Shown here one piece after another: positions 12,711-25,179 of a DNA stretch of 64,000 bases. The notes under the pieces were generated by a model. That model ran no database searches, was not told the DNA's origin, and saw only the letters and a list, made by a program, of their open reading frames with translations. Where the stretch lies: positions 2,276,001-2,340,000 of the forward strand of contig CALNXK010000008.1 in NCBI GenBank assembly GCA_942486035.1, in the 5' to 3' direction. This DNA comes from Porites lobata (lineage: Eukaryota; Cnidaria; Anthozoa; Scleractinia; Poritidae). The stretch's first letter is position 1. Each line of letters opens with the position of its first letter. Position numbers and translations under genes: made by a program.

Positions 12711-13764
12711 CAGTGGAACCGCGATATAAAGAACCTACGAATGATTTTCTTTACCTCGATAATAGTAAAATATGCCGTAAAACCTATATTAAAGCCCCCT
12801 GTCAAATAACCCCCCTCCCTCTGATTAGCCCCCCCCCCCTTCTATCAAGCACCCGCTTCCCACCCGTAATTATTCTTCACTAATAAATGAAAGACTGTAT
12901 TAATCAATCACGACCGTAAAGGCTTCGTGTGGACTGATCCGGGATGGTTTATTTACCAACGGGAAGTTCGGATTTGATAATGATTTTCGACTGCATGACC
13001 TAAAACTTCCTGTACTTGAGCTTTTCCACTTTGTAGCCTTTATAGAGAAGCGATACCATCTTAGTTTCTAAATTAAACATATTAAGCCCCCCGTCTCTAT
13101 TAAGCCCCTCCCCCTCAAATGAGCTTGAAATAATAAGCCCCCCGGGGGAGCTTAATAGAGGATTTATGGTATGAAAAAAAAACCTCGATATAACGAAACC
13201 TCGTTATAGCGAGCAAATTTCAGGGGCACTCAACGACTCTTTTCTGCAAAATATATCATGGGAGAAGTAGATATTGCCTAGAATTTTCTATAGCTTGAGG
13301 ACGCCTAAAAATTTCTAGACGACCGTTCCGTTCCTGTTCAATTTTCGAAGGTTATCTTATAAATTCCCTACGATTTTCTGAAGTTTAATTTTTCAAATTT
13401 TACATCCCAGGTTAGGCTAATTTTTCATAGAAAAGAGGAAGCCTAAAATGGTCGGATTCAAACATGTGATTGAGAGAGGAATCAGAAAAATTCTCACTTT
13501 CGTGATACGTTAAATTGCATCTAAAATTTTTGGGAAAATAATACTGAAGCCCTTGTAATTTCAAAAATGCTCAATGCAAGTTTCCCTAGGATGACCGAAC
13601 AGGAACAAATTTTACAAGCCGCTTAGAATGCATTTCTAGAGATCTAAAAGTACTCTGGGTGCACCATTGAAAAATGTTTTCAATGAATTTAGAAGGAAAC
13701 CGTCGTTGGGTGGCTCAGAAATTTTTTTAGGCCCTTGGCCCTTCGTTAAATCCAGGTTCCACCG
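12711..13764. mobile_element. pogo/Tigger-like TA-flanked element
   Basis: Ends CAGTGGAACCGCGATATAA (left) and CGGTGGAACCTGGATTTAA (right, reversed) are flanked by TA (12709-12710, 13765-13766). The motif CAGTGGAACC..GATATAACGAA is typical of pogo-group Tc1/mariner elements. Subterminal copies of it recur at about 13180. No DDE transposase frame survives. It is the second insertion into the left arm of the 8.7-16.7 kb palindrome: the matching point in the right arm, near 15545, lacks it. Confidence 0.6.
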
Positions 13765-16700
13765 TAGTCTTTTGTTTTCATCACGCTCGTTTTAAAATAC
13801 GATTATGAATTCCTTACTTGTATTCTTAGGAAAAAGCGCTAAGTCGTAGTCTAAAATGTCATCCGTCCCTTCCCTTCACCCCCTAAGGGGCCACAGCAGG
13901 TTTCGGGGTGGGGCGAAGGCACGCATAACATTTCAGACTAGACATGGCGGGGCTAAAAAACCTGCATAACCTTATAGCACCTCTTGTGTTTAAATTTTCT
14001 GTAGTTCTGGCAAACTCGAACAAGTTTTGCATTTCTGAGGAACGTTTTGCCAAAATATAGGTTATGGCACATGTCAAGCCAGAAAAAGTGAGCAGTTTGA
14101 TAGAAAATGTCAAGTACGACTGAACAACGCCCGTAAAAGCGCCCCTAATGACTCGGGCGGGAGGGGGAGGCTGGGTGGGGAGGGGAAACTCTGAAATTGA
14201 GCAAAGAGGACCTAGCTCTAAGCACACCGCCTTCTTTTTAGTTGTCCGTTTCCCTTGGCAATAAATTTTACCCACAGTGTCGAGCAACTCTTTAAAGGAG
14301 ATTGCAAGCCCTTATATTTGGGCCCGTCAGGAACGCTCAGCGGTGAAACCAAAGATCGCGCCCTCAAAAAACTTATTTTAACTTACTGAAAGCTGTTTTT
14401 TCTTGACCTATTTAACTTATCGTTAGGAAAGAAGAAAAGTAATCTCATAATTAGCGTATGTATAAAACTATCAAGAAATCTCAAAATTCTGGGTTTTCTA
14501 AGAGAACAAATACTTTCGAAAAATTTAGGAGAAAGTCCGTAGACTGGAAATAACTCGCTATCAATTATCCCGAAGATATCCGAATATCTCACATTTCAAG
14601 CCCACGTTAATTCGCTTCATTTTTGAGGGGAGCCAACATTAGCCGCGCCACTGTTATTTTTTTTGCGCCCGGGTATCTCACGTTATGCTTACGCGTATCC
14701 GCAAGTGTGTCTTACATCCTACGCTTACGTAAAGGTTATATACCTGGAACGATGGGGTATGTGATATATTCACCTGGTACCGCCCCGAAGGCTACGTGTG
14801 TAAGACTGTTCCTTTTCAGATTTTCAATAGCAATGCAAGAAACAATAGCTTTCAGTTAGCGCGAACGGCCTTTCCTTCTCTTTTATTTTCGTTTCTTTTT
14901 TTTCTCAAAAAACGCAGCTTTTTTTTCAAGGTGTGAGGGGCGCGATCATTGGTTTCACCCCTCCAGCGTTCCAAACGGACGCAACTATACGGCTTGCAAT
15001 CTTCTTTAAAGAGTTGCTCAAAAATATGAGCGAAATTTATCTCCAAGGCAGACTCACAGCTAAAGCGCAGACGGCATGTTTAGACCTAGGTCCCCTTCGC
15101 TCCATTTCAAAATTCCCCCCCTCCCCCTGCCAGAATCATTAGGGGCGCTTATACGGGCGCGGTTCAGTCGTACTTGACATTTTCTATCAAACTGCTCACT
15201 TTTTTCTGGCTTGACATATGCCTATATTTTTCCCAAACGTTGCTCAGAAATGCAAAACTTGCTCGAGGTTGCCAGAACTACTGAAAGCTTTGCTTTTAAC
15301 ACCAGAGGTGCTCTAAAATTATGCAGGTTTTCTAGCCCCGCTATGTCCAGTTTGAAATGTTCTGCGTTTCTTCGCCCCACCCCGAAACGGGCTGCCGCAC
15401 CTTAGGGGGTGGAGGGAAGGGACGGATGGCATTTAAGACTAGGAATTAGCACTTTTTTCCCCCTAAATGTCATTTTTCTAAGGATACAAGTAAGGAATTC
15501 ATAATCGTATTTCAAAGTGTGTAAGCAGGCGTTTATGGAAAGTAAGAGAATATAAGGGCCAACCACGTCATAGTCTGTTGTGGAAAATATGTTTTTTCAG
15601 TCTTACGTTTTCATAATCGCTCTAGCGGATAAGTCAGTGAAACTAAGGATTTTGATTATTTACATGTTTTGCTTTTATAGTTACAGAAGGCACCGCGTGA
15701 GTGTCTTTTTCGGAATGGTATCTGTCTTCAACCTGGGTCTCAAAGTCCTCTGTCACGCAATCTTATTTCGTTAAAGGCAGTAAAGGATTCGGTTCTGTTG
15801 TCAAATAATGTGAGGTAGGTCAAAACGTTTTCCTTTTTTATAGCTATAACGATTTGGTTCATGAGAAATGAGAGCATTTTAAAGAATAGCTACCGACACT
15901 AAAGCCGTTTTGTAGATATATGATAACTGTTACAGATACGGCAAAAGTAAACAAATACGCACGTAAGGGATGTGTTGTAGTCAAGAAGTTCATAGCACAC
16001 TTTCGCACAATAAAATTACTTTTCCTTCTGAAAATTTACCACTGTGAAATCTAAAATCGTTTTTGGTGTTTAAACGGGCGGAAAAGGGGCTAATTTGCGC
16101 CCGAGTTTCAAGTGCTGTCTAAGTTGTCCCTTGTATTCATCACGACAACTGCAAGTTCAGAGGTCGTAAATCACGCGAGTACCGTAAATGTTTTCCGTTG
16201 TAAAAACTCGCAGTTTCAATTGCCCCAAAATTTTATTTCACAGATTGATAGGGGAAACATTGCTCTTTCTCTGGAATACCATTTTTCTAATGAAAGCCAT
16301 GTACCAGGAAGGGATTTTCGCCGTTGAAAAATGGCAAAATTGATGGTCGCGATAATGCTGATTTAGAGGGTAATTTTGAAAAAATATTAAAAAATCAGAT
16401 TGAAATCTTTTGAAATTCTAACAACGTTTAGGTAGAAAGGAAGGATCATAACATTGTTTAATGTAAAAAAAGTTATGGTATTAGTTTCCGTTTCCATTCA
16501 CGAAGCGAGGGTATCAAGCACACTTTTTTCGGTGGTTTGAAGGCCTCTCGAAGGTGAAAATTAAAAAAATTATTATTTTGGAAAATATTGAGTCAAACGA
16601 ACAGAGTTTTGTATTTTCTAAAATAGTTTCCAAAGGGCTTTGTTAGGACAAAGTTTGGGGGATTTCGATTTTTCCATCTTGCACACCTATCCGTGGTATT

Positions 16701-16900
16701 TACAGAAAGTCGCTCTTAAGTTACCTCCTCCGCCCCTCCCCTGCCCCTCCTCCAAAAATAACCAATGAGAAATCAGGATTCAGTACCAATCAGCTCAAAA
16801 CGACGTAGGGAAACTGGGGCGACATTAAACAAAGGAAAGTCGAAGAGGCGGCGGTTTATGCGCCGTCGACAGTGAAGCGAACGAATTGTGAGATGAGACC

Positions 16901-19900
16901 ATGAATTGTCCGAGATTACTACACTGGATAAAAGCTCCTACTCATGTTGTCAGATTATATCACTCACGAAAACATAAAGAATTGTTTTTAATCGGCGTTC
17001 CATTTGCTGGCGGTCAGGCAAGTACTGAACAAGTCAAAATACCTTAGATAATTTGATGAATTAATAATGCGCGTGTTTACGTAATGTGTGCCTTTCGACG
17101 AAGCAGTAAATTTTCTACGGTACGCTCTGTTTATCAATTTACTACGCTAATCCTAGTTTGTAAAAATCTTTGTTAGCTGCCAAAAGTGTTGATATTACTG
17201 AGACGAGCAGAGGAGGTCACGAGCCTTCGCACCTGTCAGGATGAAAAGAGAACCTTCAAAATCACGTGCACGCTTCACGTGCGATGTGGTGTGCCATGCT
17301 TGGACATCACAAGATCACCCAAATTCCTGTTTACAAGGACAAAAACCGTTAGATAGCAATATCAAAACAAAAATATTTCGATGGTATTACAGGGACTAGT
17401 AGAATATTGAAAGTATTTAATTTGGAACATTTTGAAGGTTTGTGAGAGGCTAGGTCTGAACGTTCTGATCAGGTGAGCTTCTTACTTCTCTTCAGATCCC
17501 TTCCTTCCAACAAACTCACACTTCTTGGCTAACAAGATTTTCAAGATTTTGTGGGATAAAGGAAAACGGCACTTATTTGTTACTGCTGCCTTTTATTATG
17601 ACTTTTGTGTTGTTGTTGTTTTGTTTTTTTTTTCAGCCCTCGAGTCTGTCATTAATTAAAATTTGGATTAGTCCTTTTTCGAATGACAAAATTTTGAAAG
17701 GTCAACAACAGGTCACTTTAAGGTCCCTCTTGAAATAGGGCCAGGACACTTTTTTGTCTTATTGGCATCTATTTTCTGTAACATGGTGACTTGTGTATTT
17801 CCTGTATTTTATACTTGTTGACTTTTGAAAGGATATTATTTTGTTAAATCAGGTCATTAACAACCTTAAAAGTTTCATTATTTAAAAAAATATGTTACAT
17901 TTGTTTCCTAATAGCCAAGGAAAGGTCTTGAAAAAGGACCTGCTTCCTTACGACAGCATGGGTTGGTGAACAACATTACCAAACTAGGTACGTATAGTCT
18001 TTCAGAATCAATTCATTGATTCTGCAATTGTTTCCTTTTATGACATAATTAATCATCACATTATTCAATAGTGAGAAAAGTTTTTAAAATGAAATCAATG
18101 GAAGCTAAATTGTGCCAGAAAACATGTTTTCAGAAATTCTTTCGAACTTGTTAAAAAAAAATAAATACCAAAACACCTCTGTACCAATATACATGTATTA
18201 TTATCAAAGTGTAGGACGGTAAACAGTCTAAATGACTATAGGGTGTAAAATCGATATATCCCTCAATGGTATTTCAGTCTTTGAGTATTTCATAAAGTCC
18301 TCCACAGCAGATTGAGAAAAATAACAGTTTTTGATAATGATTATTTTAGTGACATGTTACCTCAACACTGTTTTAGTCAACATTTTTTGGGATAATTTTC
18401 TTATTTTAACAGGATTTACAGTATCAGATTTTGGAGAATTAGAAGTCCCACTGACTGATACAGAAAATCATAATTACATTACAAGTGGCACTACTTTAAA
18501 AAATTCCCTGGAATGTGGCACTGTAGCACACAAGGTAAGCCAGAAAATTTGCCAATTCTTTACTTCACCTTTGCATGATAAAAAATTAATTTTGAAATAA
18601 TTCACAGAAAGATGTTGGTCTCCAAGGCCAGACCTTTCGTAGGGACGAGCTGAGTCAAACTTCTATTTCCCGTCTAATGAGGCTCAAGGAAGCTTTAAAA
18701 AGTCCTCTGTAAGGGAAGTTACAGATATTTTCAGATCTATTTTAAACAGTTTTTACTATAAAAGTGAGAAGAATTCACACTGATTTCTGTCAACCGTCAG
18801 TTGATTTACTTGAACCGTGTAATTGATTGTTGAGGGTTATGTCTTCTTGTTTGTAGCTTTCGGAAGAAGTAGCAAAAGCCACAAAACAAGGAAAGATCTC
18901 ACTTACAATTGGAGGAGATCACAGGTAAATATACCTTGCGAGCAGAGGTTTCTCTCTTGCATGGCTTTTAGCGTTTGCGAAGTCATTCAGACACGTGTCT
19001 TGTCTGCCGTGTAGTTGGTTTGTTTATGCCCCAAGGGGCTTGTAGTTAGGGTAAGGTAACTACTGTACATCTGTATTGGAGTGGATCATGGGAATTAAGC
19101 TTTTAGCCTTCAGTTACCCCCTTTCCAGTCTGTGTCAAATTTTGCTATTAAAGATCTTTTTTTTTTTTGCATCACCGAGCAGTGACATTAAGCCTTTGAC
19201 CTGAAACAACCCATGATATTGTTTAAAAAGAAAAGGGGAGAACTTTACCCCAGTGTCAGTCAAACTTCCAATTTGCTGAAATTGTCAAATGTAGGAAATT
19301 TCCCTGGAGGTGATGTCTTTGCTTGACCATTACTGAGTCATGCAAGGTCAAGCAAAGACATCTGACCTCTAGGTTTTGTCATTTTGTTGTTTACAGTATC
19401 GCAGTTGGTACAGTTTACGGCCATGCAACTGTAAGAAAAAATTCATGCCTGTTGTGGGTGAGTATTTTCGTAATGTACAGAAAGCCGCCAGCGGTGTAAA
19501 TATTTAAGATAGAGGTGTTGAATTTGACAGCAAAGGTATTGGGACAAAGAGTAATTTTTATTGAAGCCTACCACTTAGTCCTCCATACTTAGATTAACCT
19601 CATGCATTTCTTTAAATTTGTGCATCTCATGCACCTCCTATATGCATTTGCCAATTGCACATCTCCGATATATTACACCTTTACACAGTGCATATTATGT
19701 ACATTTAATTTCTCCTGGGTATTACAGTGGTCCCTAGAGAAATTGAAGACAATCCCTATGCAACTTTTTTGGGGGAAGGGGGAGGGTGGTACAAACAAGG
19801 TGTATTGTGGGAGATATTTTCATAAGTGGTGAATGTACGGGGACTGCTGTATATGTTTCAAAGTATTAACTAATACTTGGCTAATCCTTAATATGTCTCC

Positions 19901-22900
19901 AATTTTTTTTTATGTTTCAGATTGATGCCCACATGGACATCAACACTCCATCAACATCTCTCTCTGGCAATATTCATGGAATGCCTTTGTCTTTTTTGAT
20001 CAAAGGTGTCCCAGAGGTAAAATATAGATTTAGCCAGGGGCTATAAAAGTGAAGCTTTGGTTAATAATACTTATATCTAAACAAAAAAAATTAAATCATG
20101 TAATGCTAAACGGGGACGGCAATGAAAATGGCGTCAAGATAAATAGATCTAATTAGCAAAAAAACAAATTGCACGTGCAGCACACTTTTTTTTTCTAATA
20201 AGCAAACAACAGATTTGCACATGCAACACACTTTTTGTCTTTCTTTGCCATTGTTTTCCCCAACTACAACGCTGTTTTGTAGGACTAAAACGTCAAACTT
20301 CCTAGTTACATGTTATTATTATGGAGGAATTGTCGTATGTGCTTACCCAATATTTTGTCTCCTGTGTTCATTTTCACTTTTATTTTTCACTGCCACTCAT
20401 TTTCACCTTGCTGGCCGGCCGCTCCTTGCTGGCCACTAGCATCTCTCATTATCTCACCGCCACTTTGAATTTTCATGTTTTCTTCCTACAAAGTTCGCCT
20501 CTTTTGTTTTCAATCACTCGCTCTAGCTCTTTCTTTGTTATCCACATGAGTGTAAACATAAAAAATAGCATCGAAAAAGACACAACTTTTCTTTGTTTTT
20601 TCTTTCTAAAGTCCAGGCGCACCGGGCCATGCGATTTCTTTCCAAATAAAACCTTGAGTTGCATTTCGGTTGCCATACCTATTGATTGAATTATTTTCCA
20701 CTGGTATACCTGTGGTGCGAACAGACTCTCAGGCAGTCGGTCGGTCGGTGTATGGTCACATGATCACCAAATTTTCTTGGATGGGTAGTTTACCACATTG
20801 TCTTACCCTTGGTGCTCTGCTGCACGCACTTCACGTGTAATAGGCTTGGGCAGAAAATGCATTGTTCCCCACCATACTGTTATGAAGTATTATTTGTTTG
20901 TGAATATTCAAATATTGTCCAGTCGGTGGACAGCTCTTATTATTCTTAAAAAAGTTAAATTCAGCCCCCCTCACAGAAAAGTAGGGGAATGTGTAGTACA
21001 TGTACTTCTATACATGTACATGGTAAAATGCAATCAGAAGTTACAAGACAGTGATTTTATAAGTGACAGGGCAGTCACCAAAATTCTATCATGATCCTTC
21101 AATTACTTTAGAATTTCCTCTCTACAAATTAGGTCATGTAGTTGAATAGCCTTTGGCTATTGTTGTGGTTGGAATCCTTTCATTCCCAATTAAAGTGGCT
21201 AATGAAAAAATTCACAGAAATTCCAAGTTCCTATAATTTGTACAAAATTCTAAGAAATTAAAGAAGCAGAAGCATCATGTAAAGTTCTGCCCTAGAGGTT
21301 TTATTTGAATGTAACATTTTAGTAAATATTTGTTTTACTCAATCATTCTGTGGTAACTTAACTGGATCTAAGGGGTTGATAAGTTTTTTTCTTTCTTTCT
21401 TTTTCATGAAAAAAATTGCATTTGATTTTGATGTTGAACGTTTTATTTTTTAGTTTGCTCAACCTCCTGGATATGAGTGGTGCTCACCATGGTAAGTGTG
21501 TAATTTATAAATATTTGGGATTTAACATTTTTGTTTGTTCAAGATAAATACCTCCCAAGATTGATCATATTTTGCCCACAGACAAGAGTCAGAGGCTATG
21601 CTCTGCTTTGAAGGTCAACAACTGATGTCACACTGAGTTTGTTCAGGTGCAGACATTATTTAATTAAGCCTGACACACTTATTTTGTACATGTGTCTATA
21701 GTTTGTCTCCAAAAGATGTTGCATATATTGGACTTAGAGATATTGAACCACAAGAAAGGTAAGTGTTTTTTTTATTATTATTAGCGACACAAGGAGATGA
21801 TTTTCTGACTTTTAGTGAAAATGATTTTCACTTACAGTAAAAGCATGTGTTGGTTATATTGGAGGCCAGGGTGGGAGTACTCAGATCAAGGAAGTATTTT
21901 ACACGGAGGGTTTAACCGATGTCCAACCCCCTACCCTTTTATATACCATTTTTGACAGAAATGATGCCCCTTTTATATACCTTCTTCTGAAAAATGGACC
22001 TACCCCTTTCATGTACCTTGTTTAGAGCACTCATGCATCCCTTTTAACTGCTGTAAATTCACCATCCTTTTGAATATAAATAAATCACTAAACCAGGACA
22101 TTTTCTTGTCTCCGTCACGTCCATAAAATGCTTCTGTTAGCCCTTTTCAGTCCTTTTATAAACGCAACATGACAGATTTCCCTATTCTTTCATACCTCAA
22201 CTAATGAAATCCCTACCCTTTCATATACCTGAAGCCTGAAAAAGGGACTTCTTTCAGGCGTAGCCTCACCATATTACAGGCCAATTTAGAGAGTACCCCC
22301 CACCCCCCAGAGGAGGGGTTTTTTACCACTTTAAAATACATGTATGGCAGACTTGCAAGTCTCACGACTTTGTTATGAGTCTCACGATCTCACTAGTCAC
22401 TGTAACTTGACTGCAGGGAGATATGTGATGAGCTTGGAATTGCAGCATATACCATTGATGACATTGATAAAGTTGGAATTGGAGAAGTAATCCAAAAGGC
22501 ACTTGAAACCATAAATCCAAGGTAGAAGATATGATAATGATCTAATTATGATGATAAAGTTTTAATTTTATAGCCAACCCGTGATAAATGTTGTTCAAGC
22601 AGGCACATTGTCAATGGTTTTGTAACCTACTGAAAGGAAAAGTACTACCTCTACCTCTGGACAGTCCTAAAAAATAAAGCATCTGATCCATTAACAATAT
22701 TTTTAATTTTGCTGTAGGGGTGATCGTCCCATTCATGTCAGTTATGATATTGATTCATTGGATCCAAAGGAGGCCCCAAGCACAGGGACACCAGGTTAGA
22801 TGCCCTTGGCAATGCAGGGTGTAGCACAGTAAAATATAACCCAGTTGAGCTGTCATATATGCTTTGGCACTGTTTATTAATCTACTGTTCTAACATTCCG

Positions 22901-23925
22901 AATGTTTCCTCTGTTTTTAGTGAAAGGAGGCTTGACATTGGATGAAGGAATTTACATCGCTCAAATGGTGGCTGAAACAGGTTTGTTTACACTGAATAAC
23001 AATTTCAAGTGTAAATAAGCAAAAATGCACCTATGTTGATTCTTTCTTTCTTACTTTGTTGGCTTGTTTGTTTTTTCTTTCCAGGTTAACACAATCCTTT
23101 TACAACAGCAATTTTTGATACCATTAATTTGACCAGAAATTCTTTGAAAATTCCATTGAACACTCGCTAGCAATGATAAATTGTTTGAATTTTAAAAGTC
23201 GCAGAACTTGGCTATCATTGTTTATTTCATAGTTATCAACTCTGCATAACTTTTACAGTCAAGGCAGGTCAAGGGTACCCCCAAAGATTCTAATAATGAA
23301 TTGATTATTTGAGAAATGAATCCGTTAGTTGTTCCCGTTACTAGTGTCAAATTCAAATCGGCATTCCTGTGTAATGAGCTGTGAATATTTTACGAGAACT
23401 TCTCTGTACCTGGTCAGATTGTAAATCTTTGAATGGTTAAAATTGCTTTGAAGACATTTACATCAAGCTCTGGAAAAATGAGCTGGTAGATATTTAATTA
23501 ACTCCCTTGCGTGTGAATTCACGGCTTATTACACGTGCAAAATGAAGATAGGAATCTGAAATTTTTTACTACCAACGGATTCAACTTTTGAATAATAAAT
23601 TCATTGATGGAATCTTGGGGGGGGGGGTACGCTTGACCTGGCTTGACTGTAAATAAAATGATTAGCAGCAGGGTACCGATCTCCATGCTGAAGGCTGTCA
23701 TACTAATTTATCTGTTATTTCTGCCGTATTGCAGGGTGCCTCTCTGCCATAGACATGGTGGAATTTAATCCAGCAATAGGAAGTGAGGAAGAAGTGACAA
23801 GAACTGCCATGAATACAATGGAACTGATTAACATATTACTCGGCAAGAAAAGTCACCTCACAGAGGCTCCATTGCCTCCTGTGGATGAAAACAAAGTTGA
23901 TGTCAATAATGGAGTTGTAAATTAA
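16901..23925 (+). CDS. ARG2: Arginase (ARG2-like, probably mitochondrial), complete, 12 exons
   Basis: Arginase hydrolyses L-arginine to ornithine and urea. Exons: 16901-17017, 17915-17987, 18413-18534, 18857-18924, 19397-19457, 19921-20016, 21454-21491, 21702-21758, 22417-22521, 22718-22794, 22921-22980, 23735-23925. Phases join perfectly to 354 aa, the length of vertebrate ARG2. The manganese ligands are present: GGDHS (exon 4/5), DAHMD (exon 6) and SYDID (exon 10). SGNIHG, GTP and the Glu in MVEFNP are also conserved. In GLRDIEPQE a Glu replaces the usual second Asp (RDVDP) near the substrate amine. The N-terminus (MNCPRLLHWIKAPTHVVRLY) is basic, amphipathic and acid-free, like a mitochondrial presequence. 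The first intron uses a GC donor (CAG/GCAAGT at 17018). The related agmatinase family lacks the GLRD..P context seen here. Confidence 0.95.
19306..19370. repeat. Short inverted repeat in arginase intron 4
   Basis: GAGGTGATGTCTTTGCTTGACC and its complement with one gap (GGTCAAGCAAAGACATCTGACCTC) are separated by about 16 bp, forming a strong hairpin. It is probably a tiny MITE. Confidence 0.45.
19725..19849. mobile_element. TA-flanked MITE with CAGTGGTCCC / CAGCAGTCCCC ends
   Basis: The ends are imperfect inverted repeats flanked by TA on each side, the interior is only about 100 bp, and there is no coding potential. The end motif is of the Tc1/mariner-pogo type. It lies in arginase intron 5. 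Confidence 0.4.
20022..20845. repeat. Dispersed repeat starting ATTTAGCCAGGGGCTA, arginase intron 6
   Basis: The left end (TATAGATTTAGCCAGGGGCT) matches the starts of repeats at 43282 and 59489. The right end (GGTAGTTTACCACATTG... GGTGCTCTGCTGCACGCACTTC) matches 49105-49160. The middle (about 20470-20690) matches the region upstream of the Arg-rich frame at 48458-48853. So this is a member of one dispersed family. It begins only a few bases after the exon-6 splice donor. Helitron affiliation is possible but unproven. Confidence 0.5.
21864..22313. mobile_element. MITE with GGGTGGGAGTACTC / GGGGGGTACTCTC ends, arginase intron 8
   Basis: Terminal inverted repeats rich in GGGTACTC surround about 420 bp. 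The interior carries inverted copies of a TACCCTTTTATATACC motif. The end resembles that of the element at 26642-27062, so the two probably belong to one superfamily. Confidence 0.45.
23256..23649. mobile_element. TA-flanked MITE, CAGTCAAGGCAGGTCAAG family, arginase intron 11
   Basis: The left end is CAGTCAAGGCAGGTCAAGGG and the right end, reversed, is CAGTCAAGCCAGGTCAAGCG, flanked by TA. The same ends bracket the element at 47622-48219. The interior contains inverted blocks around GAATGAATTT/AATTCATTGA, so the copy folds back on itself. No coding capacity. Confidence 0.65.
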
Positions 23926-24543
23926 TCTTTAGCAAAAGTGGGGGGGTGGGGATGGGAGGCTGTAAAGGGTCAGGGGAGAGGTGGGAAGATAAAATCGTAA
24001 TTCCATGATGGTGAAGAATACACTACTGTGGGCTATATTATAGGTACTTCCATGTGAGTAGATCAAGGAAAAAGTCGCCATTTTGGACAGTGTGAGCACC
24101 AAAGACACACCCCAGGGCATTCCAGGGTGTGAGCTCAAAATGTTGACAATTTTCTGTGAGAAGGTCAGTTTTGGAAAGTTGATTACAAAGCACTTTAGCT
24201 GATGTAAAGTCATTGTGTAAAGTGGTTTATTTAAGCTCAGTTACTTGTGCCGTTATTTATCGTTGCCTATTTTGTGCAATATTTGAGCAATGTAAATAAT
24301 TTTTACAAAGTTGGCCTGAAATAACAGAAAGGAAAAGTAACTAGCAGGTTGTAAGCTTAAATGCAAATTATAAATTTTTATTATGTACCATGTGCAGTTT
24401 CATGAATTTTAAATGTACGATGAATTATAATTACCAAATAACAATCGCGAGAGTAACAACAGTACTATACTCGCTACAAATGTCAATACTCAAGTCGCTT
24501 TAGAGAGGAAGAAGCAATCTATTCTGTAAAATCTCGTACGTAC

Positions 24544-24673
24544 ATATAGAGCGGTTTTCACTTGACTGTCGAAAGTAATTGGTTTTGGTTTTGGTTTTAC
24601 TACGCCCTCTGGTTGGCTAGTGTATTTACTTTGGTTTTGGTTTTACGACAGTCAAGTGAAAACCGCTCTATAT
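24544..24673. mobile_element. Palindromic MITE, TATAGAGCGGTTTTCACTTG ends
   Basis: A 28-bp perfect inverted repeat starting ATATAGAGCGGTTTTCACTT brackets 75 bp. Two GGTTTTGGTTTTAC blocks flank a central TACGCCCTCTGG. It lies about 0.6 kb beyond the arginase stop codon. Confidence 0.7.
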
Positions 24674-25179
24674 GTAAGACCTATGAAGTGTACAATACAC
24701 GATAAGCTGACATAAGAGTTTGTATGGGAAATAAAACTCGGAATAAATACTAGACTCAACACACTGGGTAGATTTCTCAATAAAGAGCATAGAGCAGTGA
24801 TGCCGGGAATTGTTCTGTCTTTCCACGACGTTTCAGCGCTATTTTTATGGTTTTGGATATATTTACTAAGTCAACCTGTAGAATCCATACACACTGGCAT
24901 ACCGAAGTTGCATCTGCCAATTCCAGCCACCCTCAACACCCCTCCAGTAACTGAGGGGGCGTTTGGGCACCTTCTCAATCGAGCATTAGCAAATATAGCG
25001 CTGCCTAACTCCAGAATAGACAAAAGCCACCCAAGGGCCGATTGACACGTGCGTGTTGACTCGAAATACAAACATTGAGGACTTTGTTACAAGGAGCTAG
25101 CAATTTGACGTAGATTAACTTGTCTGTCAAGGACCGAGCAAACGTGAAGATTCTTCTAACCGTTGTGCGCCCTTCAGTC

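Larger units (their letters stand above)
8676..16715. mobile_element. Giant TTAA-flanked palindromic (fold-back) transposon, nested
   Basis: The right half (about 14935-16715) is the reverse complement of the left half, but the left half is broken into three blocks. 8676-9460 pairs with about 15930-16715, 12340-12650 with about 15610-15915, and 13780-14365 with about 14935-15520. Removing the two inserts (9461-12332 and 12711-13764) restores one arm of about 1.8 kb and an element of about 4.1 kb. The extreme ends are GAGCGACTTTCTGT and its complement, each touching TTAA (8672-8675 and 16716-16719), which suggests piggyBac-type TTAA targeting. No transposase frame was found. It fills the space between the divergent CHP1 and arginase genes. 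Confidence 0.75.

Noticed and set aside
13883..14287. Minus-strand frame of 134 codons
   Set aside because: It lies within one arm of the giant palindrome, the matching arm at 15.0-15.4 kb is not open in the same way, and the composition is not protein-like.
20215..20689. Phe/Ser-rich plus-strand frames
   Set aside because: Low-complexity pyrimidine-rich translation of a dispersed repeat, with no start context or homologous domain.
24797..25071. Opposed frames of 82 and 66 codons after the arginase gene
   Set aside because: Short, overlapping on both strands, no domain, and next to a dead retroelement.
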